Assembly: GCA_963781025.1 (NCBI GenBank)
Contig: CAWADU010000003.1
Span: forward strand, 1,302,001 to 1,366,000
Direction: 5' to 3'
DNA: 64,000 nt
From: Tardibacter sp963781025
GTDB lineage: Bacteria > Pseudomonadota > Alphaproteobacteria > Sphingomonadales > Sphingomonadaceae
Part shown: positions 1 through 8,328 of the stretch, one piece after another
Layout of the letters: each line of letters opens with the position of its first letter
How positions within the stretch are numbered: the first letter of the stretch is position 1
Made by a program: the position numbers and the translations under genes
The notes under the pieces: model-generated
Database searches by the model: none
The model's input: only the letters and a program-made list of their open reading frames with translations
What the model was told of the DNA's origin: nothing

Positions 1-41
1 TGAACGATATCGCCAGCCGGATTCCGCAGGACTCGACATTC

Positions 42-911
42 ATGATGGCCCCGCCCCGCGACCAGCTGGCGATCGAGGCCCGCAAGCTCGACTTCTTCTA
101 CGGCAAGACCCAGGCTCTTTTCGGGGTCGACCTTCCCGTTGCCCGCAACAGGATTACGGCGTTGATCGGGCCATCGGGGTGCGGCAAGTCGACGCTGCTG
201 CGCGCACTCAACCGCATCTATGACCTCTACCCCGGCCAGCATGCGGTCGGCCGTATCCTCCTGGATGGCGAAGACGTGCTGAGCGACCGCAAGAGCATCG
301 CCCGGTTGCGTGAACGCGTCTCGATGGTGGTCGAGACTGGCCAGGGGGTCGAGCCGGTCGATGAAGAGAATGTGATGCGTTCGGGCACCGACCTCGCCCG
401 GTTGCGCGCACGGGTCGGCATGGTGTTCCAGAAACCCACGCCCTTCCCGATGTCGATCTACGACAATGTCGCCTTCGGCGTCCGTCTCTATCATCGCAAG
501 TCCAAGGCGGAGATGGACGTCATCGTCCAGCGCTCGTTGACGCGCTCGGCGCTCTGGGACGAAGTAAAGGATAAGCTTCACACCTCAGGTCTCGGTCTAT
601 CAGGCGGTCAGCAGCAACGGCTGTGCGTCGCACGGGGCATCGCCGTCGAGCCCGAGGTGCTGCTGCTCGATGAACCTGCATCGGCGCTGGACCCGGTTTC
701 TACCGCCAAGCTCGAGGCCACGCTGACTGAGCTCAAGGATGACTTCACCATCGTCATCGTCACGCACAACCTCCAGCAGGCGGCCCGGCTGTCGCACCAT
801 ACCGGCTTCATGTATCTCGGCAGGATGATCGAATTCGCGCCGACGGAGGAGCTTTTCTCGAACCCCCGGGTGCAGCAGACGCGAGATTATGTGACTGGCC
901 GCTTCGGCTAG
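42..911 (+). CDS. pstB: Phosphate ABC transporter ATP-binding protein PstB
   Basis: This is the cytoplasmic ATPase of the high-affinity phosphate importer PstSCAB. The 289-residue product has a Walker A motif GPSGCGKST at residues 43-51, the ABC signature LSGGQQQR at 186-193, Walker B VLLLDEP at 206-212 and the TGRFG tail usual for PstB. It is about 30 residues longer than PstB proteins normally are: residues 85-98 (SIARLRERVSMVVE) are nearly repeated at 117-130 (DLARLRARVGMVFQ), which looks like an internal duplication before the Q-loop. The reading frame stays open upstream to position 3, preceded by xTG, so the true start may lie one base outside the window, giving 14 more residues. pstSCA should lie to the left; phoU is not directly downstream. 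Confidence 0.93.
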   Translation: MMAPPRDQLAIEARKLDFFYGKTQALFGVDLPVARNRITALIGPSGCGKSTLLRALNRIYDLYPGQHAVGRILLDGEDVLSDRKSIARLRERVSMVVETGQGVEPVDEENVMRSGTDLARLRARVGMVFQKPTPFPMSIYDNVAFGVRLYHRKSKAEMDVIVQRSLTRSALWDEVKDKLHTSGLGLSGGQQQRLCVARGIAVEPEVLLLDEPASALDPVSTAKLEATLTELKDDFTIVIVTHNLQQAARLSHHTGFMYLGRMIEFAPTEELFSNPRVQQTRDYVTGRFG

Positions 912-926
912 GCGATTGGTTGCGCC

Positions 927-1064
927 GTGCAGGTTCGTCCCCTGTCGCTGGATCATGGAAGCCTGGCGTTCAACGTCGCGGTTTACAACGACGCATCCCA
1001 GCCAGCGAATGTCGACATCACCGATTTCTCCGTGCAGACCGAATCGCAACCGGGGCGGGCGTGA
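927..1064 (+). pseudogene. Short in-frame ORF after pstB, possible gene fragment
   Basis: The pstB frame reopens right after its TAG stop and runs for about 50 codons to a TGA at 1062-1064; GTG 927 is a possible start. The predicted peptide has alternating hydrophobic residues (LAFNVAVYND, NVDITDFSVQ) that look like real beta-strand protein sequence rather than a shadow frame. There is no ribosome binding site, signal peptide or recognisable family, so this is most likely the remnant of a larger gene. It could also be chance. Confidence 0.28.
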
Positions 1065-1083
1065 GACGTTTCTCCTCTGGAAC

Positions 1084-1106
1084 CGGGGCTGAAGGACCAA
1101 GCCCCG
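1084..1106. terminator. Hairpin upstream of the BA14K-like gene
   Basis: CGGGGCT at 1084-1090 pairs perfectly with AGCCCCG at 1100-1106 around a 9-base loop. It lies between the end of the pst region and the ribosome binding site (GGGAGAG) of the next gene. There is no T tract, so termination is only a guess; it could be a leader structure. Confidence 0.3.
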
Positions 1107-1121
1107 CATGGGAGAGCAAAA

Positions 1122-1532
1122 ATGCCGAAGCACCTCGTTTTCGCCCTTCTCATATCGGTAAGCGGATTGACGGCTACGGCCTGGTCGCAACCGGCTCCCG
1201 AACCGCGCCCGGGCGGCACGATGCCCGCCCAGCCGGGCACGCCGCAGAGGGGGCCGGCCGAGACCATGCCGCACCGGGGCATGGACAAGGGCATGCGTGC
1301 GACGCCGCGGCCAGGCATGGACCAGCCCGGCGCGATACATGAGGAAATGAGAGGCGCGCACCGCATGAATATGCATGCTGGCGACGGTCCGCCCCCGCCA
1401 CGGGACTGGAATCGCGGCCGCGACGAATGGAATCGCCATGTCGAACTGTGCCAGAAGCGATTTCGGACCTATAATGCGCAAAGCGACCGCTATGTTTTGC
1501 GGCGGGGAGTCACGCGCCGCTGCGAGATGTAG
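1122..1532 (+). CDS. Small secreted BA14K-like protein
   Basis: A 136-residue protein with a signal peptide at about residues 1-22 (ending in TATAWS), a Pro/Met/Gly-rich central part, and a conserved-looking C-terminal block with two cysteines (CQKRFRTYNA...TRRC). The end resembles the BA14K-like family, secreted proteins of Alphaproteobacteria whose role is poorly defined. The start is supported by GGGAGAG about 5 bases upstream. It stands alone between pstB and another small gene. The family assignment is by eye and only moderately certain. Confidence 0.65.
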   Translation: MPKHLVFALLISVSGLTATAWSQPAPEPRPGGTMPAQPGTPQRGPAETMPHRGMDKGMRATPRPGMDQPGAIHEEMRGAHRMNMHAGDGPPPPRDWNRGRDEWNRHVELCQKRFRTYNAQSDRYVLRRGVTRRCEM

Positions 1533-1568
1533 ACGATCGGCGGGCCTCCTTTCGGCAGGATGCGCACA

Positions 1569-1964
1569 ATGACCTCACCAGCTCCGATTGAGGCAGCCAT
1601 CACGGGGATGCACGCTCAATTTCCCGAGTTCTACGTCCACAAGCGGGACCATGAGGTCACGATCACCTGCGATATGCTGCAATTCTGGTTGCGCAACGAA
1701 CCGCTGGGGGATCGCCACTATGAGTTCACCCTTTCGTTTCTGAACAAGGACGTCCAGCACTGGGCAAAGCTCGCGACCGGGCAGCGTGTCGAACATTTCA
1801 ACATCGAATTTCATCCCGCGTCATTGTGGCGGGAGATGACGGCGGTCCTCACCAATCAGGAATATCTGGCCGCGCACACCCCCGATGGGCTCAAGCAGCT
1901 TGTCGGCGATCTCGAGAATATGCTGGGCATGGCGAAGGCGGCGCTGGCCAACCGCGCCGCCTGA
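1569..1964 (+). CDS. Conserved hypothetical protein (131 aa)
   Basis: A soluble protein without signal peptide or membrane segment and with no motif I recognise. It reads as a compact alpha/beta protein with many aromatic and charged residues (FPEFYVHKRDHEV, FLNKDVQHWAKL) and a helical C-terminus. An ATG at 1560 is in frame, but AGGA at 1557-1560 sits 8 bases before the ATG at 1569, which makes 1569 the better start. It converges on the RcnB-like gene. Function unknown. Confidence 0.7.
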   Translation: MTSPAPIEAAITGMHAQFPEFYVHKRDHEVTITCDMLQFWLRNEPLGDRHYEFTLSFLNKDVQHWAKLATGQRVEHFNIEFHPASLWREMTAVLTNQEYLAAHTPDGLKQLVGDLENMLGMAKAALANRAA

Positions 1965-2013
1965 CATCGCCCCTCCGCCCGTTTCCGCAGTTCCGCGGGT
2001 AGTCGCCGAGCGG

Positions 2014-3009
2014 CTACCAGAAGAAGGAATAGATGACGTCGACGATCAGGCCGGTGCGAAGGTCGACCAGCAGCACGTCATCATAATAGCGGACCCACCG
2101 ATAGGGGCCATAGGCCGGGGGAAGCCGGTATTCCCAGGGGTCCGAAATCCAGTAGTCATCGCCATAGAACCAGGGATCGATCCGGAAGCCGGGCGCCCAG
2201 CGCCGGTAGCCGAAGGCATAGCCGCGCGGCGCGTAATAACGAGGCGCGCGAAACAGTTCGCGGTTGCGGTTGCGATAATCCTGCCAGCCATAACGGCGGT
2301 CTTGACGCCAGCCGCGATCCCATTGACGATTGCTGTCGCGCTGATGGTCCCACTGATTATTGTCAGGCCCCCGCCGGTTGTCATCCCAACGCCGGTTGCC
2401 ATCCGAACGCCGGTTGCCATCCCATTGCCGGTTGCCATCCGAACGATGGTCGTTATCGGCCCGGCTATCGTTTCCGCGCCGCCCGTCCCGCCAATCGTGC
2501 CGCGCGTCCGTCCGCCTCTGGTCCTGGGCGGCGCGGTTCTCGATTATCGCACGATTTCGGGCGGCGGTAGCGCGATCGCGAGGTGCGGCCATATCATTCT
2601 TCCACCCGTCGCGGCGCTCAAGCGCGGGCGATTGAGGCGCCACCGCCCGCTGCTCGGGCGTCACCACCACGCGATTGCGCGATCGATCCTGGCCGTCGCG
2701 CGCCACGTTTAGGCCGCCGGGGCGGTTTTGGCCCCGATCAAGCCACTGCTGTCGCGCATTTTGCGGCGCGACATTGACCGTCGCCGGTCGATTGGGTGCT
2801 TCTGCGGCACGTTGACGATAGCCGCCACGATCACCTCCATGATCGTTGCCGTTCGGGGCAGCATTGCCGCGCTGCGGGCGCGCATCGCCTCTCCCCTCCA
2901 CGCGGGATTGCTGCGCCTCGGCGCGATTGCCGGGTCGCGACCAGTCCTGCGCGGCAAGGGGGGATGTCGCCGCCGCTGCGATGAGGATCGTTGTGATGGT
3001 CCTGCGCAT
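2014..3009 (-). CDS. RcnB-like secreted protein
   Basis: The product of 331 residues starts with a signal peptide (MRRTITTILIAAAATSPLAA, cleavage after residue 20). A long disordered Arg/Asn/Asp/Gln-rich middle is followed by an aromatic C-terminal domain (YRWVRYYDDVLLVDLRTG, then IVDVIYSFFW), the hallmark of the RcnB family of periplasmic proteins first linked to nickel/cobalt homeostasis; sphingomonads carry many paralogues of unknown role. The open frame extends further upstream, but the ATG at 3009 has a good GAGGAG site and begins a clean signal peptide, so it was chosen. The middle contains an 18-bp tandem repeat. It is divergent from the iron permease gene. Confidence 0.82.
   Translation of the reverse strand: MRRTITTILIAAAATSPLAAQDWSRPGNRAEAQQSRVEGRGDARPQRGNAAPNGNDHGGDRGGYRQRAAEAPNRPATVNVAPQNARQQWLDRGQNRPGGLNVARDGQDRSRNRVVVTPEQRAVAPQSPALERRDGWKNDMAAPRDRATAARNRAIIENRAAQDQRRTDARHDWRDGRRGNDSRADNDHRSDGNRQWDGNRRSDGNRRWDDNRRGPDNNQWDHQRDSNRQWDRGWRQDRRYGWQDYRNRNRELFRAPRYYAPRGYAFGYRRWAPGFRIDPWFYGDDYWISDPWEYRLPPAYGPYRWVRYYDDVLLVDLRTGLIVDVIYSFFW
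2372..2443. repeat. 18-bp tandem repeat, four units, inside the RcnB-like gene
   Basis: Four imperfect 18-base units follow each other exactly (2372-2389, 2390-2407, 2408-2425, 2426-2443), each around a CGCCGGTTGCCATCC-like core. In the minus-strand gene they code hexapeptides of the type DGNRRW/DGNRRS. Repeat number is likely to vary between strains. Confidence 0.85.
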
Positions 3010-3191
3010 CCTGATTAAACTCCTCTGGGCGACTTCGCGACGCCCATTTGCGCTGACTATAGTATACGCGCGTGAGCGGATGCTGAATGAGACTGTCAGC
3101 CGCCAGAAAGCAATCGAAGAGATATCAGTCCTTGGCGCATCCACAATGCACGTGGAGCGTTCTCCTTTCCGAAACATCGGCCGGAGAACAT

Positions 3192-3614
3192 ATGGAACAA
3201 TTCTTCACACGAGTGGCGACCGCCGTTGCGGGCGTCGCCGGTCGCCCTCAAACCTTTGCGGCAGCGTTGCTGCTGATCGTCATCTGGGGCGTAAGCGGTC
3301 CGGCGTTCGGCTATTCGGACACCTGGCAACTGGTGGTGAACACCGCCACCACGATCGTGACCTTCCTGATGGTTTTCCTCATTCAGAATTCGCAGAACCG
3401 CGACGCGGCCGCCATGCAGGCAAAGCTCGATGAACTCATCCGGGCGATTCAAAAAGCACGTGGGCAGTTCATCGGGATTGAGCATCTGACCGAAACCGAG
3501 GTGGAAAAGGTTCGCGCCGATCTGGAGGACGAATGTGACGAGGAGGGCGATCCGGCAAGGTCCGCCGAAACAAGCGACTCGTCAAGCGGACATAGCTGTT
3601 TGCCGACGGGCTGA
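3192..3614 (+). CDS. Low-affinity iron permease family membrane protein
   Basis: A 140-residue protein whose middle matches the low-affinity iron permease family (Pfam PF04120): a first membrane helix at about residues 21-41, then GYSDTWQLVVNT, a second helix (TTIVTFLMVFLIQNSQN) and the conserved LDELIRA segment. The C-terminus is acidic. Bacterial members are small inner-membrane proteins of uncertain transport function. The open frame begins at 3087, but ATG 3192 follows GGAGA at the right distance. It is divergent from the RcnB-like gene. Confidence 0.82.
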   Translation: MEQFFTRVATAVAGVAGRPQTFAAALLLIVIWGVSGPAFGYSDTWQLVVNTATTIVTFLMVFLIQNSQNRDAAAMQAKLDELIRAIQKARGQFIGIEHLTETEVEKVRADLEDECDEEGDPARSAETSDSSSGHSCLPTG

Positions 3615-3649
3615 GCCGGTGAATGCGTGTGGATCCGTGCTGTCAAAGA

Positions 3650-3681
3650 TCAGGCCCCAATGCGGTGGCATCAGGGCCTGA
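3650..3681. terminator. Inverted repeat after the iron permease gene
   Basis: TCAGGCCC at 3650-3657 pairs with GGGCCTGA at 3674-3681 around a 16-base loop, 36 bases past the stop of the iron permease gene. No T tract follows, so a terminator role is uncertain. The rest of 3615-3924 shows no gene and presumably holds the promoter of the efflux operon. Confidence 0.35.
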
Positions 3682-3924
3682 CCGTACCCGCTTCGCTGTT
3701 TGAAAGTGTTTCCACTCTCTCGTTCGAAGCAAGCGAGGATAATACGCGCAAACCCGGCCATGGTTCCTCGTTGAGCCCCTGCAAACCCCCCCGGCGATAT
3801 CGTTTCGAAAAACGTGCCAAAGCTGCAGGATTCATTTGCGGTTCATGCCATAGCGCAAGTAATCACGCTCGACGTGCGCCGTTCGCACTGTCGCGGTCGG
3901 CTCGTGTCGGAAGGCGAATTTTCA

Positions 3925-5145
3925 GTGCATCAGGAAACCGTCAAGCAGCGCTGGGTTCCACGGCGAAACGTGGTCGTCGTGATTGCGGCCCTTGTCATTG
4001 TCGGCTTGCTCGCCTGGTTTCTGACACGCGGCGGCGACGAAAGAACCGGACGCGGGCGGCCGCCGGCGACGGTCGGCACGGCAAAGGCGGCGCTCGCCGA
4101 CATGCCGGTGACGTTGACCGCGATCGGTACGGTGCAGCCGATCGTCACGGCGACGGTCCGCCCGCAATTGTCCGGCACCTTGTTCAGTATCCATTTCACC
4201 GAAGGCCAAATGGTCTCGAAGGGGCAGTTGCTCGCCCAGATCGACCCTCGCCCCTACCGCCTCGCGCTGTCGCAGACGCAAGCGAACCTGGCGCGCGACG
4301 AGGCCCAGCTCAACCTCGCCAGGGTGGACCTCAACCGCTACCAGACGCTGCTCGCCCAGGATTCGATCGCCCGCCAGCAGGTGGATACCCAGGCCGCGAC
4401 GCTGAAACAGCTCCAGGGGACGGTGGCCGCCGACCGCGCCGCCATCGGCACGGCCCGGCTGAACCTCGCCTATACCGCGATCACCGCGCCCGTATCGGGC
4501 CGGGTGGGCCTGCGCCAGGCGGACATCGGCAATTATTTGACGCCGGGCGACGCCAACGGCATCGCCGTCATCACCGAGACGACACCCATCGACGTCGGGT
4601 TTTCCCTGCCCCAGAACCAGTTGCCGATAATCCAGCAGAAGCTTGGCCGCAATGTTCCGCTGAAGGTGACGGCGCGCGATCAGGCGGGAACGGCAGTACT
4701 TGCCGAGGGCCGCTTTCTCACCCTCGACAATCAGATCGATCCGACCAGCGGCACTGTGAAGGCCAAGGCCCGTTTCGCCAATCCGGACGGCAGCCTGTTT
4801 CCCAACCAGTTCGTTAATGTGACGCTGCTGGCCGACACGCTGCGCCAGGTGGTGACGGTGCCGGTAAGCGCGGTTCGCCACGGCGCGCAGGGTGATTTCG
4901 TATTTCTGCTGCAACCCGACCGGACCGCGAAACTGCAACTGGTGAAGACGGGGCCGTCCGACGGCACGAAGGTGGTCGCGCTCTCCGGCGTCAGGGCCGG
5001 TCAGTCCATCATAACCGAAGGCGCCGACAGTCTGGACGATGGTTCCAGCGTCACCCTCGCCGGCGACAAGCCGGACGGAAACCGACGCGGCCGGGGCAAC
5101 CGGGCCGGCGGCCGCCGTCATCGCAGCGGCGGCACGGGCGAGTGA
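3925..5145 (+). CDS. RND efflux periplasmic adaptor (MdtA-like)
   Basis: Membrane fusion protein linking the inner-membrane RND pump to the outer-membrane channel. From GTG 3925 it has about 406 residues: one N-terminal membrane anchor (VVVVIAALVIVGLLAWFL), a lipoyl-like half motif (VRPQLSGTLFSIHFTEGQMV), an alpha-hairpin rich in Leu/Gln/Asp, the second lipoyl half (YTAITAPVSGRVGLR), and beta-barrel segments, ending in a basic Gly/Arg tail. The frame is open from 3814, with ATG 3814 and GTG 3904 as alternatives; GGAAGG about 11 bases before 3925 favours the latter. First gene of a four-gene operon; the next gene overlaps its stop by four bases. Confidence 0.9.
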   Translation: MHQETVKQRWVPRRNVVVVIAALVIVGLLAWFLTRGGDERTGRGRPPATVGTAKAALADMPVTLTAIGTVQPIVTATVRPQLSGTLFSIHFTEGQMVSKGQLLAQIDPRPYRLALSQTQANLARDEAQLNLARVDLNRYQTLLAQDSIARQQVDTQAATLKQLQGTVAADRAAIGTARLNLAYTAITAPVSGRVGLRQADIGNYLTPGDANGIAVITETTPIDVGFSLPQNQLPIIQQKLGRNVPLKVTARDQAGTAVLAEGRFLTLDNQIDPTSGTVKAKARFANPDGSLFPNQFVNVTLLADTLRQVVTVPVSAVRHGAQGDFVFLLQPDRTAKLQLVKTGPSDGTKVVALSGVRAGQSIITEGADSLDDGSSVTLAGDKPDGNRRGRGNRAGGRRHRSGGTGE

Positions 5146-8100
5146 GCACAACCGACGCGGACGAAGCACCGCCGCCCGGCGGCAGCGCCAACCCGTCGCG
5201 GCCGTTCATCCTGCGGCCGGTGGCGACGACGCTATTCATGCTCGCGATCCTGCTGACAGGGTTGGTCGCCTATAAATTCCTGCCACTTTCGGCCTTGCCC
5301 GAGGTCGACTACCCCACCATCCAGGTTCGCACGCTCTATCCCGGCGCCAGCCCCGATGTGATGGCGGTGACGGTCACGGGTCCGCTCGAGCGCCAGTTCG
5401 GGCAGATGGCGGGCCTCAACCGCATGTCGTCGGTGTCATCCGCGGGCGCTTCGGTCGTCACCCTGCAGTTCAAGCTGGACCTGACGCTCGACGTCGCGGA
5501 GCAGGAGGTGCAGGCGGCGATCAACGCGGCCGGAACCCTGCTGCCGTCGGATCTGCCCGCCCCACCCATCTATGCGAAGGTAAACCCCGCCGACGCGCCG
5601 ATCATCTCGCTCGGCATCACGTCGAACACGCGCTCGCTGGCCGAAGTGCAGAATCTGATCGATCAGCGTGTCGCCAACAAGATTTCGCAGATTTCCGGCG
5701 TCGGCCTCGTCAGTCTGTCGGGCGGTCAGCGTCCAGCGGTGCGTATCCAGGCGAATGTGCAGGCGCTTGCCGCGCGCGGCCTGTCGCTCGATACGTTGCG
5801 GACCGCAATCGCCGCCGCCAATGTCAACGGCGCCAAGGGCAGCTTCGACGGCCCGACCCGGTCGTGGAGCATCGACGCAAATGACCAGCTTGCGACCGCC
5901 GCCGATTACCGCAGCCTGATCATCGCCATGCGCGACAATGCGCCGGTGCGGCTGTCGGACGTGGCGACCATCGTCGACTCTTCGGAAAACACCCGCCTTG
6001 GTGCGTGGATGAACCGGACGCCCGCCATCATCCTTGACGTGCAGCGCCAGCCCGGCGCGAACGTCATAGGCACCGCGGATGCGATCAAGGCGACACTGCC
6101 TGAACTGGAGGGACAGCTTCCGGCCGATGTGCATATGACATTGCTGACCGACCGCACCGCGGGCATCCGCGCGTCGGTGGCGGATGTGCAGGCCGAACTG
6201 GTGGTCGCCGTCTTTCTGGTGACGCTCGCGATCTTCCTCTTTCTCGGAAGTCCTCAGGCCACGGTGATCGCAAGCATCGCCGTGCCGCTGTCGCTCGTCG
6301 GCAGTTTCGGCGCGATGTACCTGCTGGGTTTCAGCATCAACAATTTGACGCTGATGGCGCTCACCATCGCCTCGGGCTTCGTCGTCGACGACGCCATTGT
6401 GGTGATCGAGAATATCGCCCGCCACCTGGAGAAGGGCGAGACGCCGTTCAACGCCGCGCTGAAGGGATCGCGCGAAATCGGCTTCACCATCATTTCGCTG
6501 ACCGTCAGCCTGGTGGCGGTGCTGATCCCGCTGCTGTTCATGGGCGATGTCGTCGGCAGGCTGTTCCGCGAATTCGCGATCACGCTTGCCGTGACGATCC
6601 TCATTTCGGCGGTCGTCGCGCTGACTTTGGTGCCGATGCTCGCCGCGCGGTGGCTGAAGGCCGAACACGAGATGAAAAAGCCCCGGCTTGCGGAGAAATC
6701 CCAGGCCTGGTTCGAACAGGTGGCTGCACGTTACGCCTATTGGCTTGACCGGGTGCTGGCGCGGCAACGGGCGACGATGCTCGTGTTTTTCGGGACGCTG
6801 GCGCTGACCGCCCTGCTCTTCATCGCCATTCCCAAGGGATTGTTCCCGCAGCAGGACACCGGCCAGTTGAAGGCGGTGGTCGTCGCGGGGCAGGACGTTT
6901 CCTTCCAGCGCATGGCGCAGATCCAGGCGCGGGTCGCCGACGCGATCCTCGACGATCCGGAAGTTGAAAGCCTCAGTTCCAATATCGGCGTCGATGGACA
7001 GAACCCGTCGCTCAATCAGGGACGGATGCTCATCAACCTGAAGGACGAGAGCGAGCGCGGCAGCCAGACCAGGCTGATCAGGCGACTGCAGGAACGCGCG
7101 GCCGAGGTGGCGGGCGTCACGCTCTATCTCCGGCCGGTGCAGGACCTCACGATCGACACGGAAAGCGGCGCGAACCAGTATCGCTTCTCGCTGCAGGGCG
7201 CGGACCAGGCGGAAATATCGCGCTGGGCAAAGAAGCTCGTCGCGGCGCTCAAGGACGAGGAAAAGGTCCGCCGCGTCACCTCCGATGTGCTGGAGCAAGG
7301 ACAGGCCGTGACTGTTGCCGTCAACCGCGACGCCGCCGCGCGCCTGGGGATCAGCACGGCTTCGATCGACAGCGCGCTCTACAACGCATTCGGCCAGCGC
7401 ATCGTATCGACGATCTTCACCCAATCCAGCCAGTATCGCGTGATCCTTGAAAGCCAGCCGGGGATGCTGACCGATCCGCAGGCATTGAACCGTATCTATG
7501 TCCCCGCAAGCGGCGGCGCGTCCGTCCCGCTCGGCACGGTTGCGACGTTCAACGTGGGCAATGCGCCGCTGCTGGTGTCGCGCGTCGCCCAGTTCCCGGC
7601 GGCCACGATCGGCTTCGATCTTGCGCCGGGCGTCTCGCTTGGCGGGGCAGTGGACGCGATCACGCGCGCAGAGGCCGGCATCGGCGTTCCCGGCGGCATC
7701 ACCACCAAATTCCTGGGCGCGGCCGACGCATTCCGCGCGTCGCTCGCCAATGAGCTGTACCTGATCCTGGCGGCAATCGTGGTCGTCTATATCGTGCTGG
7801 GCGTGCTCTACGAAAGCTTCATCCATCCGGTGACGATCCTGTCCACCCTGCCGTCGGCGGGCATCGGCGCGCTTCTGGCCCTGATGGTGACGGGCAGCGA
7901 TCTGGGCGTGATCGGCATTATCGGCATCGTGCTCCTCATCGGCATCGTCAAGAAAAACGCGATCATGATGATCGACTTCGCCATCGACGCGCAGCGCACC
8001 GAGGGCAAGGACGCCGACAGCGCCATCCGACAGGCGGCGATGCTGCGCTTCCGGCCGATCATGATGACGACCTTCGCCGCGTTGTTCGCCGCGCTGCCGC

Positions 8101-8294
8101 TGATCTTCGGCGCGGGCATGGGCTCGGAACTCCGCCGCCCGCTGGGCCTTGCGATCGCCGGTGGGCTGATCCTCAGCCAGGCGCTGACGCTGTTCACGAC
8201 GCCGGTCATCTTTCTCGCATTCGAGCGCCTGTCCGACCAGCTACGGCGCAGACGCGGCGCGGGCCAGCCGGAACTCCCGCTGGAGAACATATGA
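5142..8294 (+). CDS. RND multidrug efflux permease (MdtB-like)
   Basis: Proton-driven inner-membrane pump of the HAE1/AcrB family, 1050 residues, the usual length. It has the N-terminal membrane helix, the large periplasmic porter loops, the TM4 proton-relay aspartates D416-D417 within FVVDDAIVVIEN, and the mirrored second half with GIVKKNAIMMIDFA. GTG 5142 overlaps the adaptor stop (GTGA), which implies translational coupling. Having two different pump genes in tandem is the MdtABC arrangement, where the two subunits form a heterotrimer. Substrates cannot be told from sequence. Confidence 0.93.
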   Translation: MSTTDADEAPPPGGSANPSRPFILRPVATTLFMLAILLTGLVAYKFLPLSALPEVDYPTIQVRTLYPGASPDVMAVTVTGPLERQFGQMAGLNRMSSVSSAGASVVTLQFKLDLTLDVAEQEVQAAINAAGTLLPSDLPAPPIYAKVNPADAPIISLGITSNTRSLAEVQNLIDQRVANKISQISGVGLVSLSGGQRPAVRIQANVQALAARGLSLDTLRTAIAAANVNGAKGSFDGPTRSWSIDANDQLATAADYRSLIIAMRDNAPVRLSDVATIVDSSENTRLGAWMNRTPAIILDVQRQPGANVIGTADAIKATLPELEGQLPADVHMTLLTDRTAGIRASVADVQAELVVAVFLVTLAIFLFLGSPQATVIASIAVPLSLVGSFGAMYLLGFSINNLTLMALTIASGFVVDDAIVVIENIARHLEKGETPFNAALKGSREIGFTIISLTVSLVAVLIPLLFMGDVVGRLFREFAITLAVTILISAVVALTLVPMLAARWLKAEHEMKKPRLAEKSQAWFEQVAARYAYWLDRVLARQRATMLVFFGTLALTALLFIAIPKGLFPQQDTGQLKAVVVAGQDVSFQRMAQIQARVADAILDDPEVESLSSNIGVDGQNPSLNQGRMLINLKDESERGSQTRLIRRLQERAAEVAGVTLYLRPVQDLTIDTESGANQYRFSLQGADQAEISRWAKKLVAALKDEEKVRRVTSDVLEQGQAVTVAVNRDAAARLGISTASIDSALYNAFGQRIVSTIFTQSSQYRVILESQPGMLTDPQALNRIYVPASGGASVPLGTVATFNVGNAPLLVSRVAQFPAATIGFDLAPGVSLGGAVDAITRAEAGIGVPGGITTKFLGAADAFRASLANELYLILAAIVVVYIVLGVLYESFIHPVTILSTLPSAGIGALLALMVTGSDLGVIGIIGIVLLIGIVKKNAIMMIDFAIDAQRTEGKDADSAIRQAAMLRFRPIMMTTFAALFAALPLIFGAGMGSELRRPLGLAIAGGLILSQALTLFTTPVIFLAFERLSDQLRRRRGAGQPELPLENI

Positions 8295-8328
8295 CAACGG
8301 GAAGGCCGCCCGCAGGCCGCGGTGGCCG

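Noticed and set aside
2014..3177. The longer RcnB-like frame starting at 3177
   Set aside because: The extra 56 residues have no signal peptide and overlap the promoter of the divergent gene. ATG 3009 has a strong ribosome binding site and begins a normal signal peptide.
5436..7826. A 796-codon open frame on the minus strand opposite the first RND pump gene
   Set aside because: It is the antisense shadow of a strongly conserved pump gene. The product is Arg/His/Gly-rich without motifs, typical of open antisense frames in high-GC DNA.
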